The notes beneath the pieces are model-generated. The model did no database searches and was not told the origin of the DNA. It was given only the letters and a program-made list of their open reading frames with translations. Below, piece after piece: positions 22,365 to 33,816 of a stretch of 64,000 bases of DNA (the first letter of the stretch is position 1; each line of letters starts with the position of its first letter). Made by a program: the position numbers and the translations under genes. Source of the DNA: Larimichthys crocea (Eukaryota; Chordata; Actinopteri; Sciaenidae); assembly GCF_000972845.2 (NCBI RefSeq), contig NC_040018.1, forward strand, positions 6,480,103 through 6,544,102, in the 5' to 3' direction.

Positions 22365-23215
22365 ATTACATCATACTTTATTTATCCCACAACGGGGAAA
22401 TTCACTTGTTACAGCAGCAGAAAGTGTAACATACAGTACAGAAGTAGAATCAAATAAAAGGGCAAAAACCCACAGAAATTAAAATTGCTTTTAATGTTTA
22501 ATGTCTAATGTGTTTTTAGTGCACTGTCTTATATTATACACAATAAACAGACAGAAATATCTATAACCTACACAATAAACAGACAGAAATATCTATAACC
22601 TACACAATAAACAGAAAGAAATATGTATAACCTACAGTAAACAGGTAGAAATATGTATAACCTACAGTAAACAGATAGAAATATGTATAACCTACAGTAA
22701 ACAGATAGAAATATGTATAACCTACAATAAACAGATAGAAATATGTATAACCTACACAATACACAGACACAAATATCTATAACCTACAATAAACAGACAG
22801 AAATATCTATAACTTACACAATAAACACGAAAAACAATCAACCTTCAAAACAGACAAGTACTGAGGATAAAAGTGGCATGATATATAAAAGTATTGTAAT
22901 GTAAAGTGACCATAGTGTGAGAAATATTGCAAAGGAAAGTGACCATAATATAAATAATATTACAAAAGTAAGTGACGATGATATAAAAATGATATAAATG
23001 AAATAAAATAGAAAAAAATTGCAATGGGACATGAACAGGAGACTACACCATGATAAGGTGGTGCAGGTGTTGTAAAGTCTGACAGCAGCAGGGATGAAGG
23101 ACCTGCAGAACAGTCTGCTGCTGATGGAGCTGCTCAGGGACTCTGAGAGGTGTTGTCCATGATGGATGTCAGCTTAGCTAACATCCTCCTCTCACCCACT
23201 TCCACTATGGAGTAA
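22365..23215 (-). mobile_element. LINE 3' end, antisense, with 30-bp minisatellite (about 9 units)
   Basis: Read on the minus strand, this begins with a decayed reading-frame end (23215 to about 23060). It includes a segment translating approximately as VEVGERRMLAKLTSIMDN, a sequence style seen near the end of Rex1/CR1-like fish LINEs. A 3' untranslated region follows with about nine tandem units of 30-32 bp (22538-22830), each containing ATAACCTAC on plus. It ends in the tail CAACGGGGAAATTCACTTGT (plus strand). The 4-unit copy at 21060-21345 is the same family inverted. Confidence 0.65.
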
Positions 23216-23550
23216 TTGATTGAAAAAAGATTGAAGTTGATTATTATTTTAAGTCTCTTAAGTTAATTACTAAAAAGAAATGTCTATCTATAATGAATAT
23301 TCATGCAGATATTTTCAACCAGTAACCTGTCACAACAGTTATAACTAGAACAGTATTTATATGTAAGATTACAAAGTCTGTCACATCTAAGTTTTATTTC
23401 TGCTTTTCTCTTTTCATGCTTTTCCCTTTTGATACTTATTATACTATCATGTAACTATGCCGATGCTATGTTACTATTGTAGAATGTGAACTAGTATGAC
23501 TGAATTTCTTATTTGTTTGTTTGTTCTTTCAATAAAGTTTTTAAAAAATC

Positions 23551-23720
23551 TAATCAAATCAGATTTTATTTGTACAGCCCAAAGTCACAAAGTACATTTT
23601 CCTCTGAGGGCTTTACAATCTGTACAGGGAGTGACACCCTCTGTCCTTAGACCCTCGGTTCGAGTGAGGAAAAACTTGCCCACAAAAAACCTTTAACAGG
23701 GAAAAAAGGTGGAAGAAACA
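23551..23720 (+). repeat. Dispersed repeat D1, uninterrupted copy
   Basis: Runs from ATTTTATTTGTACAGCCCAA through GGGCTTTACAATCTGTACAG and CTCTGTCCTTAGACCCTCGG to AACAGGGAAAAAAGGTGGAA. The same sequence at 38803-40045 is split by a hAT element, so this copy shows the empty-site structure. It is a SINE-like or LINE-tail-like fish repeat of uncertain class. Confidence 0.7.
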
Positions 23721-23730
23721 AGAAAGAAAT

Positions 23731-24662
23731 AATTTTCTATCCTTAGGTTACACGAGGTCACATGTGGGCCTTGAGGTCCCCAGCAGTATTAATTGTTTGT
23801 CTTTGATTGGGAACAGTAGGTGCCAGTCTATCTCAACACTGTGGTGTCCAGGTTCAGAGAGGCCCGTTGCTGCCTTCCTAGACATAATAGATAGCTGCCA
23901 TTGACGTTTCAATCTGCGTAAACAGACATCTGTGTCTCCAGACTAGAATGTGTTGACAATAACACCTCCATGAGTAAAGACACTGTCAGTAAAGACAGGT
24001 TTTCATGCATGACTTCACTGTCATGTGATCAGCTTTGTTATGATCCAGATTGAGCCTCTGATACAGGTTGGACTGTTTTTTTCTTTTTCTAACTTAAGTA
24101 AGGAGGATATAATTTCCCCAAACGCAGATGGACACCGAGAGGTGCGACAGGTAAGATTTACCTAACTGTTTGTATGTGACACATCACTGGTGGTGGTTGT
24201 TGTGGAGAAATTGCTGAAGTCAAAGGTCAATGTTGAGGTCAGGAAGGAAGAAAGTGTTCAGGAGCCTCTGATGTCTTATGCTGTATTATTTATTGACGCT
24301 TGGCCAAGGAGAATTAGAGACACTCTCAAAGTTCATCAGAAGTACTCGTGCCGAGGGATAGACTTTAAACCCCAAGATAACACCTCAAATACTACACGCC
24401 CAGAATTAGTCAAAGCGAATGTTTTTACCCATGGAGGTGTTATTGTCAACATATTCTAGTCTGGAGACACAGATGTCTGTTTACGCAGATTGGAATGTCA
24501 ATGGCAGCTATCTATTATGTCTATGAAGGCAGCAATAGGTCTCTTTGACCCCGGCCACCACAGTGTTGAGATAGACTGGCACCCAGTCAAAGCCAAACAA
24601 TTAATAGTGCAGAGGACCTCAAGGCCCACACGTGACCTCGTGTAACCTAAGGGTAGAAAATT
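23731..24662. repeat. Large inverted repeat (arms 23731-23982 and 24421-24662)
   Basis: The left arm starts AATTTTCTATCCTTAGGTTA and the right arm ends TAACCTAAGGGTAGAAAATT. Matching continues, with scattered mismatches and small gaps, through to the inner edges: left GACAATAACACCTCCATGAG, right CCATGGAGGTGTTATTGTC. The arms are about 240-250 bp and enclose about 440 bp. The loop contains ATGGACACCGAGAGGTGCGA at 24128 followed by a GTAAGA donor, a possible 5' exon of the downstream NLR. It could be a fold-back element or a local inverted duplication. No transposase is present. Confidence 0.8.
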
Positions 24663-24734
24663 CCATAACAGTGGTGAGTGAATTTTAATTGACAAATCAG
24701 CCCGATTTGTTTCTGTAAAGGTCGACACTGCACT

Positions 24735-27700
24735 ATGAATGAGTCTGAGGAGACAGAGGACGGGGTCATCCTGTCTGAGAAACCGGACAGCCAGACCGGA
24801 GCTAAGAGGTAAGATAAACATTTCTCCAACTCTTTATGACTGTTGCAACTTTATGACTTAGCTCTGCAGTCAACTTCTTCTGTTTATGTTGTGTTGAAGC
24901 CCAGTGAAGCAGAAGAGATCAGATCGAACTGTACACCGCCAGCTGTCCATAAGCAGTGACCGGTCTATGTTTAAGCCTCCAAGTTTCAATGATGGAGACC
25001 AGTCTGGTCTGCAAATGTAAGAATCTTTTGTTCCTAACTTTTCTAACAGAGAGCTCAGTCTCTTGTGCATTTGTTGTTCTGCTAATATCTTGTTGTTCAT
25101 GTAATAACTATCTACATTTAAAAGAGAAAACAGGTTCAGATTCTGGGTGTGGATTCATATATTTCTGTAAATGAGGTGCAAATGTATTTGATTGATACTA
25201 TCCAAAGTACCATCACTTAGACTGGTTTCTATGAGAGCTACGTGTGTTTATAACTTTACACTGAATGTTGAATGTTCATGTTGTGTTGAAGTCACGTGAC
25301 ACAGCAGGGACCATCTACCCAGTATGGCTCCATGAAGCATGACATGTCTAAGGAGGAATCTATTGAGTTTCATGATGGAGGCCAGATGTAAGTTATATCT
25401 GAAAATATGTAAACACATGTCTTCACCCAATAGTTGAAGCGAGACGGCCTTTATGACGCACATGATCAACATTCTTATCAACAGTCTATAAATAGTGTGA
25501 AAACACAATGTTAGGCCTGCTGAAGTGTGACATTTAACGTTGAATGTGTATTTTGTATTAAAGCCCAGTGAACCAGGCGAGACCAGACTCACCTGTGCCC
25601 AGCTGTGTGTCCATGAGGAGTGACCGGTCTCTGAGTGAACCAATTGAGTTCAATGCTCAAGGTCCTATTGTTGAGCCAAGGTAAGAATTTAAAGCTCAAG
25701 TGTCATTCTGTGCATCCACTGACCTGCAGCTTATCTGTATGTGACGTCAATTTTCTTTAGTTTCTGTGTAAAATGCATTTTTAACTACAACTATCACCAC
25801 TGAGCAAAACACATTTTCAAGTAGAGGCGGACTTTAGATTTAGGTCATAACCTGAAATTTGAACGCTGAATATTTATGTAGTTTGTTGTAGAAAGACTTT
25901 ACTGAGTCAGAAGTCGAAACTGTGAATTTCAATGATAACCTGACCTTGACCAGGAAATTTAATTCCTATGGTGACTTCAGGGAAGTCAGTCACAGAAAAC
26001 AATGTTATTTTTAAACGCTGGGTACTGGCAGGTACCTGACAGTCAACATTCTTTGGAAATCCGTGTCCATTTCCTCCCACGGTTCAAAGACATGTAGGTT
26101 AAATTAATTAAACTCTCTTATGTTGGTAACTGTGCACTGGAAAAAGCTTTTCTGCAAAGGCTTGAATGGGTTTATAATGACAATGAAACATTGGGACCTA
26201 CAAACAAAAACCTGCATCAAAAGTGTGTGCTTTCATGGTTGCTCAAACTTAATACACACCTTCCAGCCAATCAGAATAGAGAATAATCAGTAGCTATGGT
26301 GTGATATTAGTCATAAACTGCTAATGCTATTAGTATGAGTGTGTGACATTTGTGAAATCATGTTATCTTGGTGTAGAGCTCACCGGACGAGGTCCGAGGT
26401 TCTCCGTGAACGACCTGCCAAGAAGAAAACAGACCTGGACGCCATTTTCATAGTATGTAAATGTGTAAACTTATTATTTGATATGCTGTAAAAGTTTTGT
26501 GTTCTGAATAAGTAGAAGTGAACACTGTGTTCACAGTTTTAAACCTTAGCTTCAATTTAAAAGCAATCATCTATGCAAGTCTTGTTTTGCCACTCCCTCA
26601 AACACATCATTAGTTCTGCTCCTGGTAAGTCCCGTACATTCAAACCTGTTTGTTTTAACACCTGACTGTAAGGCATTCAATGAAGTGGCTGAGCTCCAAG
26701 TGGCTTTATGTGTCATTCCTGCAAGTCACATGAACACAAAACCTTTGAGATGATGAAATACAGAGCAACATCATCAGTTTCCTGTTTTCTTCTCATTACT
26801 GACTGGTTATACAAGAAAATGCTTGACAGATTATTCAGTAATGAAAGTAATCAAAGTTGCAGCCCTAATGGGGACTAACTAGTTTGGTAAATGCATGTCT
26901 GGTTAACTTTCCCATCTTCAATAAAGAGTGCAAACAACTTGATTTCCTAACCTTATGTTTGGGTAACTTGTAGACTTGTAACTTCTACTTGAAGCGTTGA
27001 TCCCAAATCCAGTTATTGCAACAGCAAACTGTAAAGACTCACTAGAATAAAGGAACTACTCTAATGAGTAATCAAAAATCTACAAAACATTATATATGTT
27101 TAGACCTAAAGATAGTGATGCATCTTATATGTTGATACCGTCATTTAATTTTCTTGTTCTATAATGTAGTAGTTTCACTACTCCACTGAGTCGGTGCAAT
27201 TGTGTTGTGCAGCCTGCAATAATGGTACTGATGATTCTTGATACTACCACTAGATGACGCCACAAACAAATACATTTGTCTTACACAGTAACATTAGGCT
27301 GAAACTGAACTTTGAAACATAAATTCAGATGAAAAATTGTGAAACAATAACATATCAAAATCTTTTTAGATGAGTCAGCTTTCAGTAGAATCAGATGGAA
27401 ATGATGTTCTTTGCTGATATGCTTTACTCTTCCAGATGCTTGAAGAGTACATTATGAATTTTGTAAAGACCGAGCTGAAGACTTTAAAAAAACGTCTGGC
27501 ACCAGAAGATCCAGAATGCTCAGAGAAGCTGAGAGAAGATGATGAAGTCCTGGTTGAAGGAGAAGAAGAAGAAGAAAAGCAGAGAAGCAGCAGAGATGCA
27601 TTTCTGAAGATCACACTCAACTTCTTGAGAAGAATGAAGCAGGAGCAACTGGCAGACTGTCTGCAGACCAGTAAGATGCTTTAAGGACCAATGTCTCAAT

Positions 27701-30700
27701 AATTTGTTTAAAAAGTTGTTTCTTGAATCGAGTAATTTTCATTAAGAATCATCATTTTAAATTGAGGTAATCATCATACATTTGTCAAAAGGTGTTCTAC
27801 TTTCACATACTTACCTCAACATACATTGACTAATGTCATCTGTTGTTTCCTTAGAAACGTCTGCTGTGGTTTGCCAACGTAAACTGAAATCTAATCTGAG
27901 GAACAAGTTTCAGTGCTTGTTTGAGGGGATTGCCAGAGCAGGCAACCCAGCACTGCTGAATCGGATCTACACAGAGCTCTACATCACACAGGGAGAGAGT
28001 AGAGCAGTCAATGATCAACATGAGATCAGACACATAGAAGCAGCATCACTAAAACGGCAAAGTTCAGAAACCACAATCAGATGCGAGGACATGTTTAAAC
28101 CTTCACTTGAAAGAGATGAACCAGTCCGAATTCTGATGACAAAGGGAGTGGCTGGAATTGGGAAAACAGTCTTAACACAGAAGTTCACCCTGGACTGGGC
28201 CGAAGACAAAGCCAACCACGATATAGAGTTTATCTTTCCATTCACATTCCGGGAGCTCAATTTGATAAAAACAAAGAAATACAGCTTGGTGGAACTTCTT
28301 CATCATGTCTTCGCTGAAACCAAAGAAGCAGGGATCTGCAGGTTTGAGGAGTTCCAGGTTGTGTTCATATTTGACGGTCTGGATGAGTGTCGACTTCATT
28401 TGGACTTCCACCACAATGAAATCGTGACTGATGTTACAGAGTCGACTTCAGTTGAAGTGCTCCTGACAAACCTCATCAGAGGTAAACTGCTTCCCTCTGC
28501 AAGACTCTGGTTGACCACACGGCCTGCAGCAGCCAATCAGATCCCTCCTGAATGCATTGACATGATGACAGAAGTGAGAGGGTTCAGTGACCCACAGAAG
28601 GAGGAGTACTTCAGGAAGAGATTCAGAGATGAGGAGCAGGCCAACAGAATCATCTCCCACACTGAGACATCACGAAGCCTGCACATCATGTGTCACATCC
28701 CAGTCTTCTGCTGGATCACTGCTGCAGTTCTGGAGGATGTGTTGAAAACCAGAGCATGTGAAGTGCTTCCAAAGACTCTGACTGAGATGTATATCCATTT
28801 CCTGGTGGTTCAAACCAAACAGGGGAATGTAAAATATCACAGCAGTGTGGCGGCAGATCCAGTCTGGAACGCAAGGACCAAGAAGACCATTCTTACTCTG
28901 GGAAAACTGGCTTTTGAGCAGCTAGAGAAAGGAAACCTGATCTTCTATGAAGCAGACCTGGAAGAGTGTGGCATTGACATAAAAGCTGCGTCAATCTACT
29001 CAGGACTATTGACAGAGATCAACAAAGATAATCATGGGCTGAACCAGGACAAGGTGTTTTGTTTTGTCCATCTGAGCATTCAAGAGTTTCTTGCTGCACT
29101 CTATGTCTTCCTGACGTTCATCAACACCGGCGTCGATCTACTGAGAAAAGGCTGGTTAGGGTTACGCCCTGTGTCATTACGACACCAATCCGACTTCACA
29201 CACCTCTACCAGAGGGCAGTGGACAAGGCTTTACAGAGTCCAAATGGACACCTGGATTTGTTTGTCCGCTTCCTCCTGGGCCTTTCACTGGAGGTCAACC
29301 AGGCTCTCCTCCGAGGCCTGCTGATAAATACAGGAGGTAAACAAGAGGTCCAAACGATGCTAGTGCAGTACATCAAGACAAAGATCAGGGACAATCCTTC
29401 TCCGGAGAAAAGCATCAATTTGTTCCACTGTCTGAATGAGCTGAACGACCATTCTCTAGTGGAGGAGATCCAACAGTACCTTGGATCAGGAAACATCTTT
29501 GAAAACAAACTCACCCCCTCTCAGTGGTCAGCGCTCGTCTTCATTTTGCTGTCATCGCAAAAAGATCTAGATAAGTTTGACCTGAAGAAGTTCTCTGCTT
29601 CAGATGAGGGACTCCTGTGGCTTCTGCCAGTGGTTAAAGCCTCCAAAACATCTCTGTAAGTCTACATATACAGTACATGGAGGCATGCAATCTGTTAAAT
29701 ATGATAATTTCTATGGCACAGAAAACACTTTACACTCAACCTTCTCCTGCTTTAGGTTAAATGGCTGTGACCTCTCGTGGAAAAGCTGTCCGGCTTTGTT
29801 CACAGTTTTCACCTCAAATAACAACTTGAGAGAGCTGAACCTGAGTGACAATGACCTGCACGATGAAGGAGTAATACTGCTCTCACATGGACTTAAGTCT
29901 CCACACTGTAGACTGAAGACACTCAGGTCAGTATTTGCTGATTAGATTAACATTTAAATGGATTAATAACCACTGATGGACATTATTTATGAGTTTCTGA
30001 CATGTTTAATGATAATTTTTCCTGTTTGTTCTTGATATCACTTTGTTGTATGAGATGGTAATTCATGGTTTACAGGCTGTCAGGCTGTCTGGTCACAGAG
30101 AAAGGCTGCACTCAGCTGGCTGCTGATCTGAACTCCAACCCCTCCCATCTAAAGGAGCTGGACCTGAGCTTCAATCATCCAGGAGAGTCAGGGCTGAAGG
30201 CGCTGCATGCACTGGATAAACTGTCAACACTCAAGTACAGTAGATTATATATTGTAATGTATTCATACTAATTGTATATGTGTGCATGTCTGTGTTAATT
30301 TGTTGTTCTCGGTCATTCACAATTGTCTCCACAGGGTTGATAATTGTGGAAAGTGTCGAATGAAGCCATCACCTGTCAGGTGTAAGTTAAACTTTTCTAA
30401 TGTCACAGATCAGATTATTGTTTAATTCATCATGTTTTATGAGAAGATCGACCAATCTTGTGAGTTCATGGTAAATGAATGGTGAGCGTACCAGAGACTT
30501 CGACTCGCTGAACCACTAACTTCTGCTAACTTGAATGGGAATAAAAAGATACAATTGTGCGGCTCTTCTAGACTTTCCAAATGTTGGAATGGATCAAATT
30601 CTAAAAGTGAAACAAGTCATTTCCCAGTGTAAATGTATCCACTGTGCATCAAGTATTGGACACCATTGCTGTCATTGACCCCTACGTGAAATTTGCTTCA

Positions 30701-31459
30701 AAGCCCGGCACTCTTCCTGGAGGTTTGGGATGACGTCCCTGTACTTAATCCTGCCAACAATGTTGGTCAGCTGTCAATGGCCACAACACCACACATTTAT
30801 GAATCATGGTCAACGGTGGGGCCGTGGTTGAAGGCTTATGGTATACAAAGCATGTTTGATTGTTGTATTATGTTTTGCTTCCTCCATCAGTTTTCTGTGA
30901 GCTTTCACTGGACCCAAACACAGCAGACAGAAACCTCTCACTGTCCGATGACAACAGACAAGTGACGGTGGTGAAAGAGAAGCAGCCGTATCCTGATCAT
31001 CCAGAGAGATTTGACAGCTGTAAACAGCTGCTGTGTAGCAAAGCTTTTACCGGACACTGTTACTGGGAGGTAGAGTGGAAAGGGAGAGTTAATATCGGAG
31101 TGACATACAGAGGAATCAAGAGGAGAGGAGGTGAAAATGACTGCTGCATTGGAAGAAACGATCAGTCTTGGAGTCTGAATTGCTCTGCTGAGGGTTACAC
31201 TGCCTGGCACGATAACACACCAACAGACATACCTCCTACCACTGACTCCAACATGGTAGCAGTTCATCTGGACTGGTCTGCTGGCACTGTGTCCTTCTAC
31301 TGTCTTACCTCCAGAAGCTCATGGGTCAAACGGATCCACCTCCACACCTTTCACTCCGCTTTCACCGAACCCCTCTACCCCGTGTTTGGGTTTGGACCAA
31401 GAAGCGAGTTTGAGGCTACATCGTCGTCAGTTTGTCTGTCACAGATTGAAGAAGAATGA
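24735..31459 (+). CDS. NLR: FISNA-NACHT-LRR-B30.2 receptor (fish NLRC3-like)
   Basis: Eleven coding exons: 24735-24808, 24900-25016, 25292-25387, 25564-25680, 26377-26452, 27436-27670, 27855-29655, 29756-29926, 30076-30234, 30335-30381 and 30891-31459. Phases agree throughout and no stop interrupts, giving about 1153 aa. Residues 25-135 hold three related exon-encoded repeats with a SxSxxSDRSM/L core. A coiled, acidic FISNA-type segment starts at about 161. The NACHT ATPase has Walker A GVAGIGKT (336-343) and Walker B VVFIFDGLDE (407-416). Two LRR exons follow (about 840-949: LRELNLSDNDL, LKELDLSFNH). A PRY-SPRY (B30.2) domain ends the protein (about 970-1153), starting CELSLDPNTADRNLSLSDDN. 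This is the expanded fish NLR class of cytosolic innate-immune receptors. The specific ligand is unknown. AATAAA lies 26 nt after the stop. Upstream non-coding exons are likely. Confidence 0.93.
26063..26125 (+). repeat. Fragment of a common teleost repeat
   Basis: TTTCCTCCCACGGTTCAAAG followed by ACATGTAGGTTAAATT matches the CCTCCCACAGTCCAAAGACATGCAGG-type word of a very abundant fish repeat. It lies in intron 4 of the NLR gene. A piece from the same broad family occurs at 35712. Confidence 0.45.
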
Positions 31460-31484
31460 ATGTTGTGTCAAGATAAATCACTGT

Positions 31485-31490
31485 AATAAA
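31485..31490 (+). terminator. Poly(A) signal of the NLR gene
   Basis: AATAAA beginning 26 nt after the TGA stop codon at 31457-31459. It implies an unusually short 3' untranslated region unless a later signal is used. Confidence 0.6.
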
Positions 31491-32292
31491 ACCCTATAAC
31501 GACTATACAGGCATATACAAACATACATTTATATGCATTAAAATAGGAGAGTGTCAAGCTTCTGTTTACAGCTTGTTCTGGTGCCACCATGTGGCCAAAG
31601 AGTAAATTAATGCTGCTCCAATCATTGATGATACTGTAACAATAGACCCCACAGTAAAGATTATTTTACATTTATTACCTTTTATCATACAGGCTGAAAG
31701 ATGCAGTTACACACCTCCTGGACACCTGTACTCATGTCACACATACAGAATGAATGACATGTTCACAAACGCACATGATACATGAGCATGTCTAAAATGA
31801 TCTTAATTCACTGTTTATAAATAAACTTTTACTTATGTTGCATACTTTCTTGAAAGTGATTAAACATGGTGACAGAAATACAGAGGTAACATTCAGTGTG
31901 TGTTTCTTTACTTCTTTAAATGTACACACGTCATGTTTTGTTCAAGAAGTGGACTCAGACGCAGACGAGGAGGTAGGTGAACAAAATGTAACTTTAATAA
32001 CAGTGGACTGGAGAGAAGATGCAGGACCAGCGAAGTTGTGACTTCACAAATAAGCCCAATCCGGTCTAATGTCATCCTGTAATGTGCTGTAGTCGTGTGT
32101 GATGGTTTTGTTCTTTCATAACAGTTTTTGGGTCTGTAGATTGATTTTAATGTGTCCAAATACATTGTAACAGTCTCTGTGATTTTCCATTTATTTCAGT
32201 TATATGTGCTTTATATTGTCACAGTTACTTGAGAGCAGGACATGGTCATTTTTTTTATAGTTTCTTTTGTATAGCTTTATAAGCTCTAATGC
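31491..32292. other. Spacer downstream of the NLR
   Basis: No exon recognised. The segment 31948-32040, with GACTCAGACGCAGACGAGGA and a nearby TTTAATAACAGTGGACTG, looks like a fragment of a common fish retroelement-derived repeat. A similar composition recurs near 41350. Confidence 0.35.
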
Positions 32293-32480
32293 AGGGATGG
32301 GCAACTGGAGGCCCTGGGGCCGCACACGGCCCGCGCCCTCACTCTAAGTGGCCCTTAGATTAATTTTTGGATAAAAAAATGTATCATCTGCGGCACTTAA
32401 TCAGTTGTAATTACACAGTTGGCCACTAGATGGCGCCTCCAATGCAGACGCCGCCTTGTGCATCTTCTGAAGTAGTGATG
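32293..32480. mobile_element. hAT-like element fragment
   Basis: The tip CAGGGATGGGCAACTGGAGG and the following GGCCGCACACGGCCC are typical of a fish hAT terminal end. The matching right end was not found, so the copy is truncated. It is related in style, but not identical, to the complete hAT element at 38910. Confidence 0.5.
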
Positions 32481-32550
32481 GAGACGTCCAGATATGCAGA
32501 GGAAAACGATAAGAGGTATATGGTAAGTTGATATATATCATATATCTAAG

Positions 32551-32551
<1 letters not shown>

Positions 32552-32585
<34 letters not shown>

Positions 32586-32600
32586 CACACACACACACAA
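32552..32600. repeat. (TA)n-(CA)n compound microsatellite
   Basis: TA dinucleotide run continuing into a short ACAC tract. Confidence 0.9.
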
Positions 32601-33350
32601 TTCTCCCAAATGAAATTTTGTCCTATATGACTATCTATTAATCATATAAAGAACGAAAGAACCAATCATCAAATATTTAAAATCTATTTCACATTAGCAT
32701 CCTGAAAATTGTCATTTTTGGTTTGAATATTTAATGTAAGTAAGTTAGTAAGTCAGACAGTCAGTTTTCTTATTGTCTTGTGCTGGACAAATACATAAAG
32801 AAACTCTGAGTAGATTATTATGATTGTCCCATGGTAGAACAAACCCCAAACATGCTTGTGAGTCTGAAAACATACACAGATATCATTTACAGTTGTCACA
32901 TATTTGAGCTGCGTGTAACTTAAACCCGAAGCAGCTCTGCATCGTGGGATCGCAGACATCATTCATAAGATGTTCGTAATGGTGGATTCTCTGACAGGTT
33001 GACGGTAACTGAGCGGTTAGGTTTACAGTATTATCCAGTAAATCGCACCCTTTACTCCCATCATGCCGTAATAGTACAGTATCGTAAGATTTTGTACTTG
33101 TCCCCCGGCAGTCTAGGCCTATGTATAGCAGCATAACTAAGGGATGGTTCGTGAAATTTGAGCCAGCTCCATCAAAAAGGAATGTCTTAAGCCTGCTCTT
33201 AAATGAGAAGGTGTCTGTCTCTTAATTCAAACTGAGATGGTTTTACAGGAGAGGAGTGTAACAGATGAAGGCCTGAGCTCCCATGCTAAGACAATATGAA
33301 CAACAAGGAACCCTACAGAGTGCATTGTTCTGGTGGGGTTATAGGGTACT

Positions 33351-33650
33351 ATGGTAAATGGTAAAAGACTTATGCAGCACCTTTCTAGTCTTCGAGTCCT
33401 CCTACACTACAAATCTCATCCACACATTCATACACTGATGACATTGGCTGCCAATGTCATGCAAGGTGCCAACTATGCCTAAATCAGTTTTTGGGAGCTA
33501 ACGTAATCACACGCATTCACCCACCAATGCAACTTGGGGTTCAGCGTCTTGTCCGAGGACACTTGCGGACATGTAGTCTGGAGGAGCCGGGGACCAAATC
33601 GCCAATTGTTTGATTAGTGGATGACCAGCTGTACCACCTGAGCCTCAGCA
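33351..33650 (+). mobile_element. Common teleost SINE-like repeat
   Basis: Starts ATGGTAAATGGTAAAAGACT. It contains CATTCATACACTGATGACAT, AACTTGGGGTTCAGCGTCTT and GTCTGGAGGAGCCGGGGACC, and ends GTACCACCTGAGCCTCAGCA. All of these are landmarks of a repeat seen in most fish genomes. It is near full length, about 300 bp, and has no coding capacity. Confidence 0.7.
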
Positions 33651-33787
33651 CCTGACCATGAAGAGCTTTGTAGGTAAGGAGAAGGATTTTAAACTCTATT
33701 CTGGATTTTACAGGTAGCCAATATGACCTCTGATCCTATACATGCTGCTGCATTCAACTCGATCAACTATATAATAGTAATACAATA

Positions 33788-33816
33788 ATATATATATGTG
33801 TGTGTGTGTGTGTGTA
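33788..33816. repeat. (TA)n-(TG)n microsatellite
   Basis: Short TA run followed by TG dinucleotides. Confidence 0.85.

Noticed and set aside
22538..22830. Regular 30-32 bp repeats as a CRISPR array, and a repeated RLYIFLSVYC peptide on the minus strand
   Set aside because: Units are contiguous with no unique spacers and lie in a LINE 3' tail of a vertebrate genome. The peptide is a by-product of the minisatellite.
27833..27854. ATG at 27833 as the start of a separate 608-aa NACHT gene
   Set aside because: The first 22 bases are intron ending in TTCCTTAG. The upstream exon 27436-27670 joins in phase, so the ORF is the large internal NLR exon.
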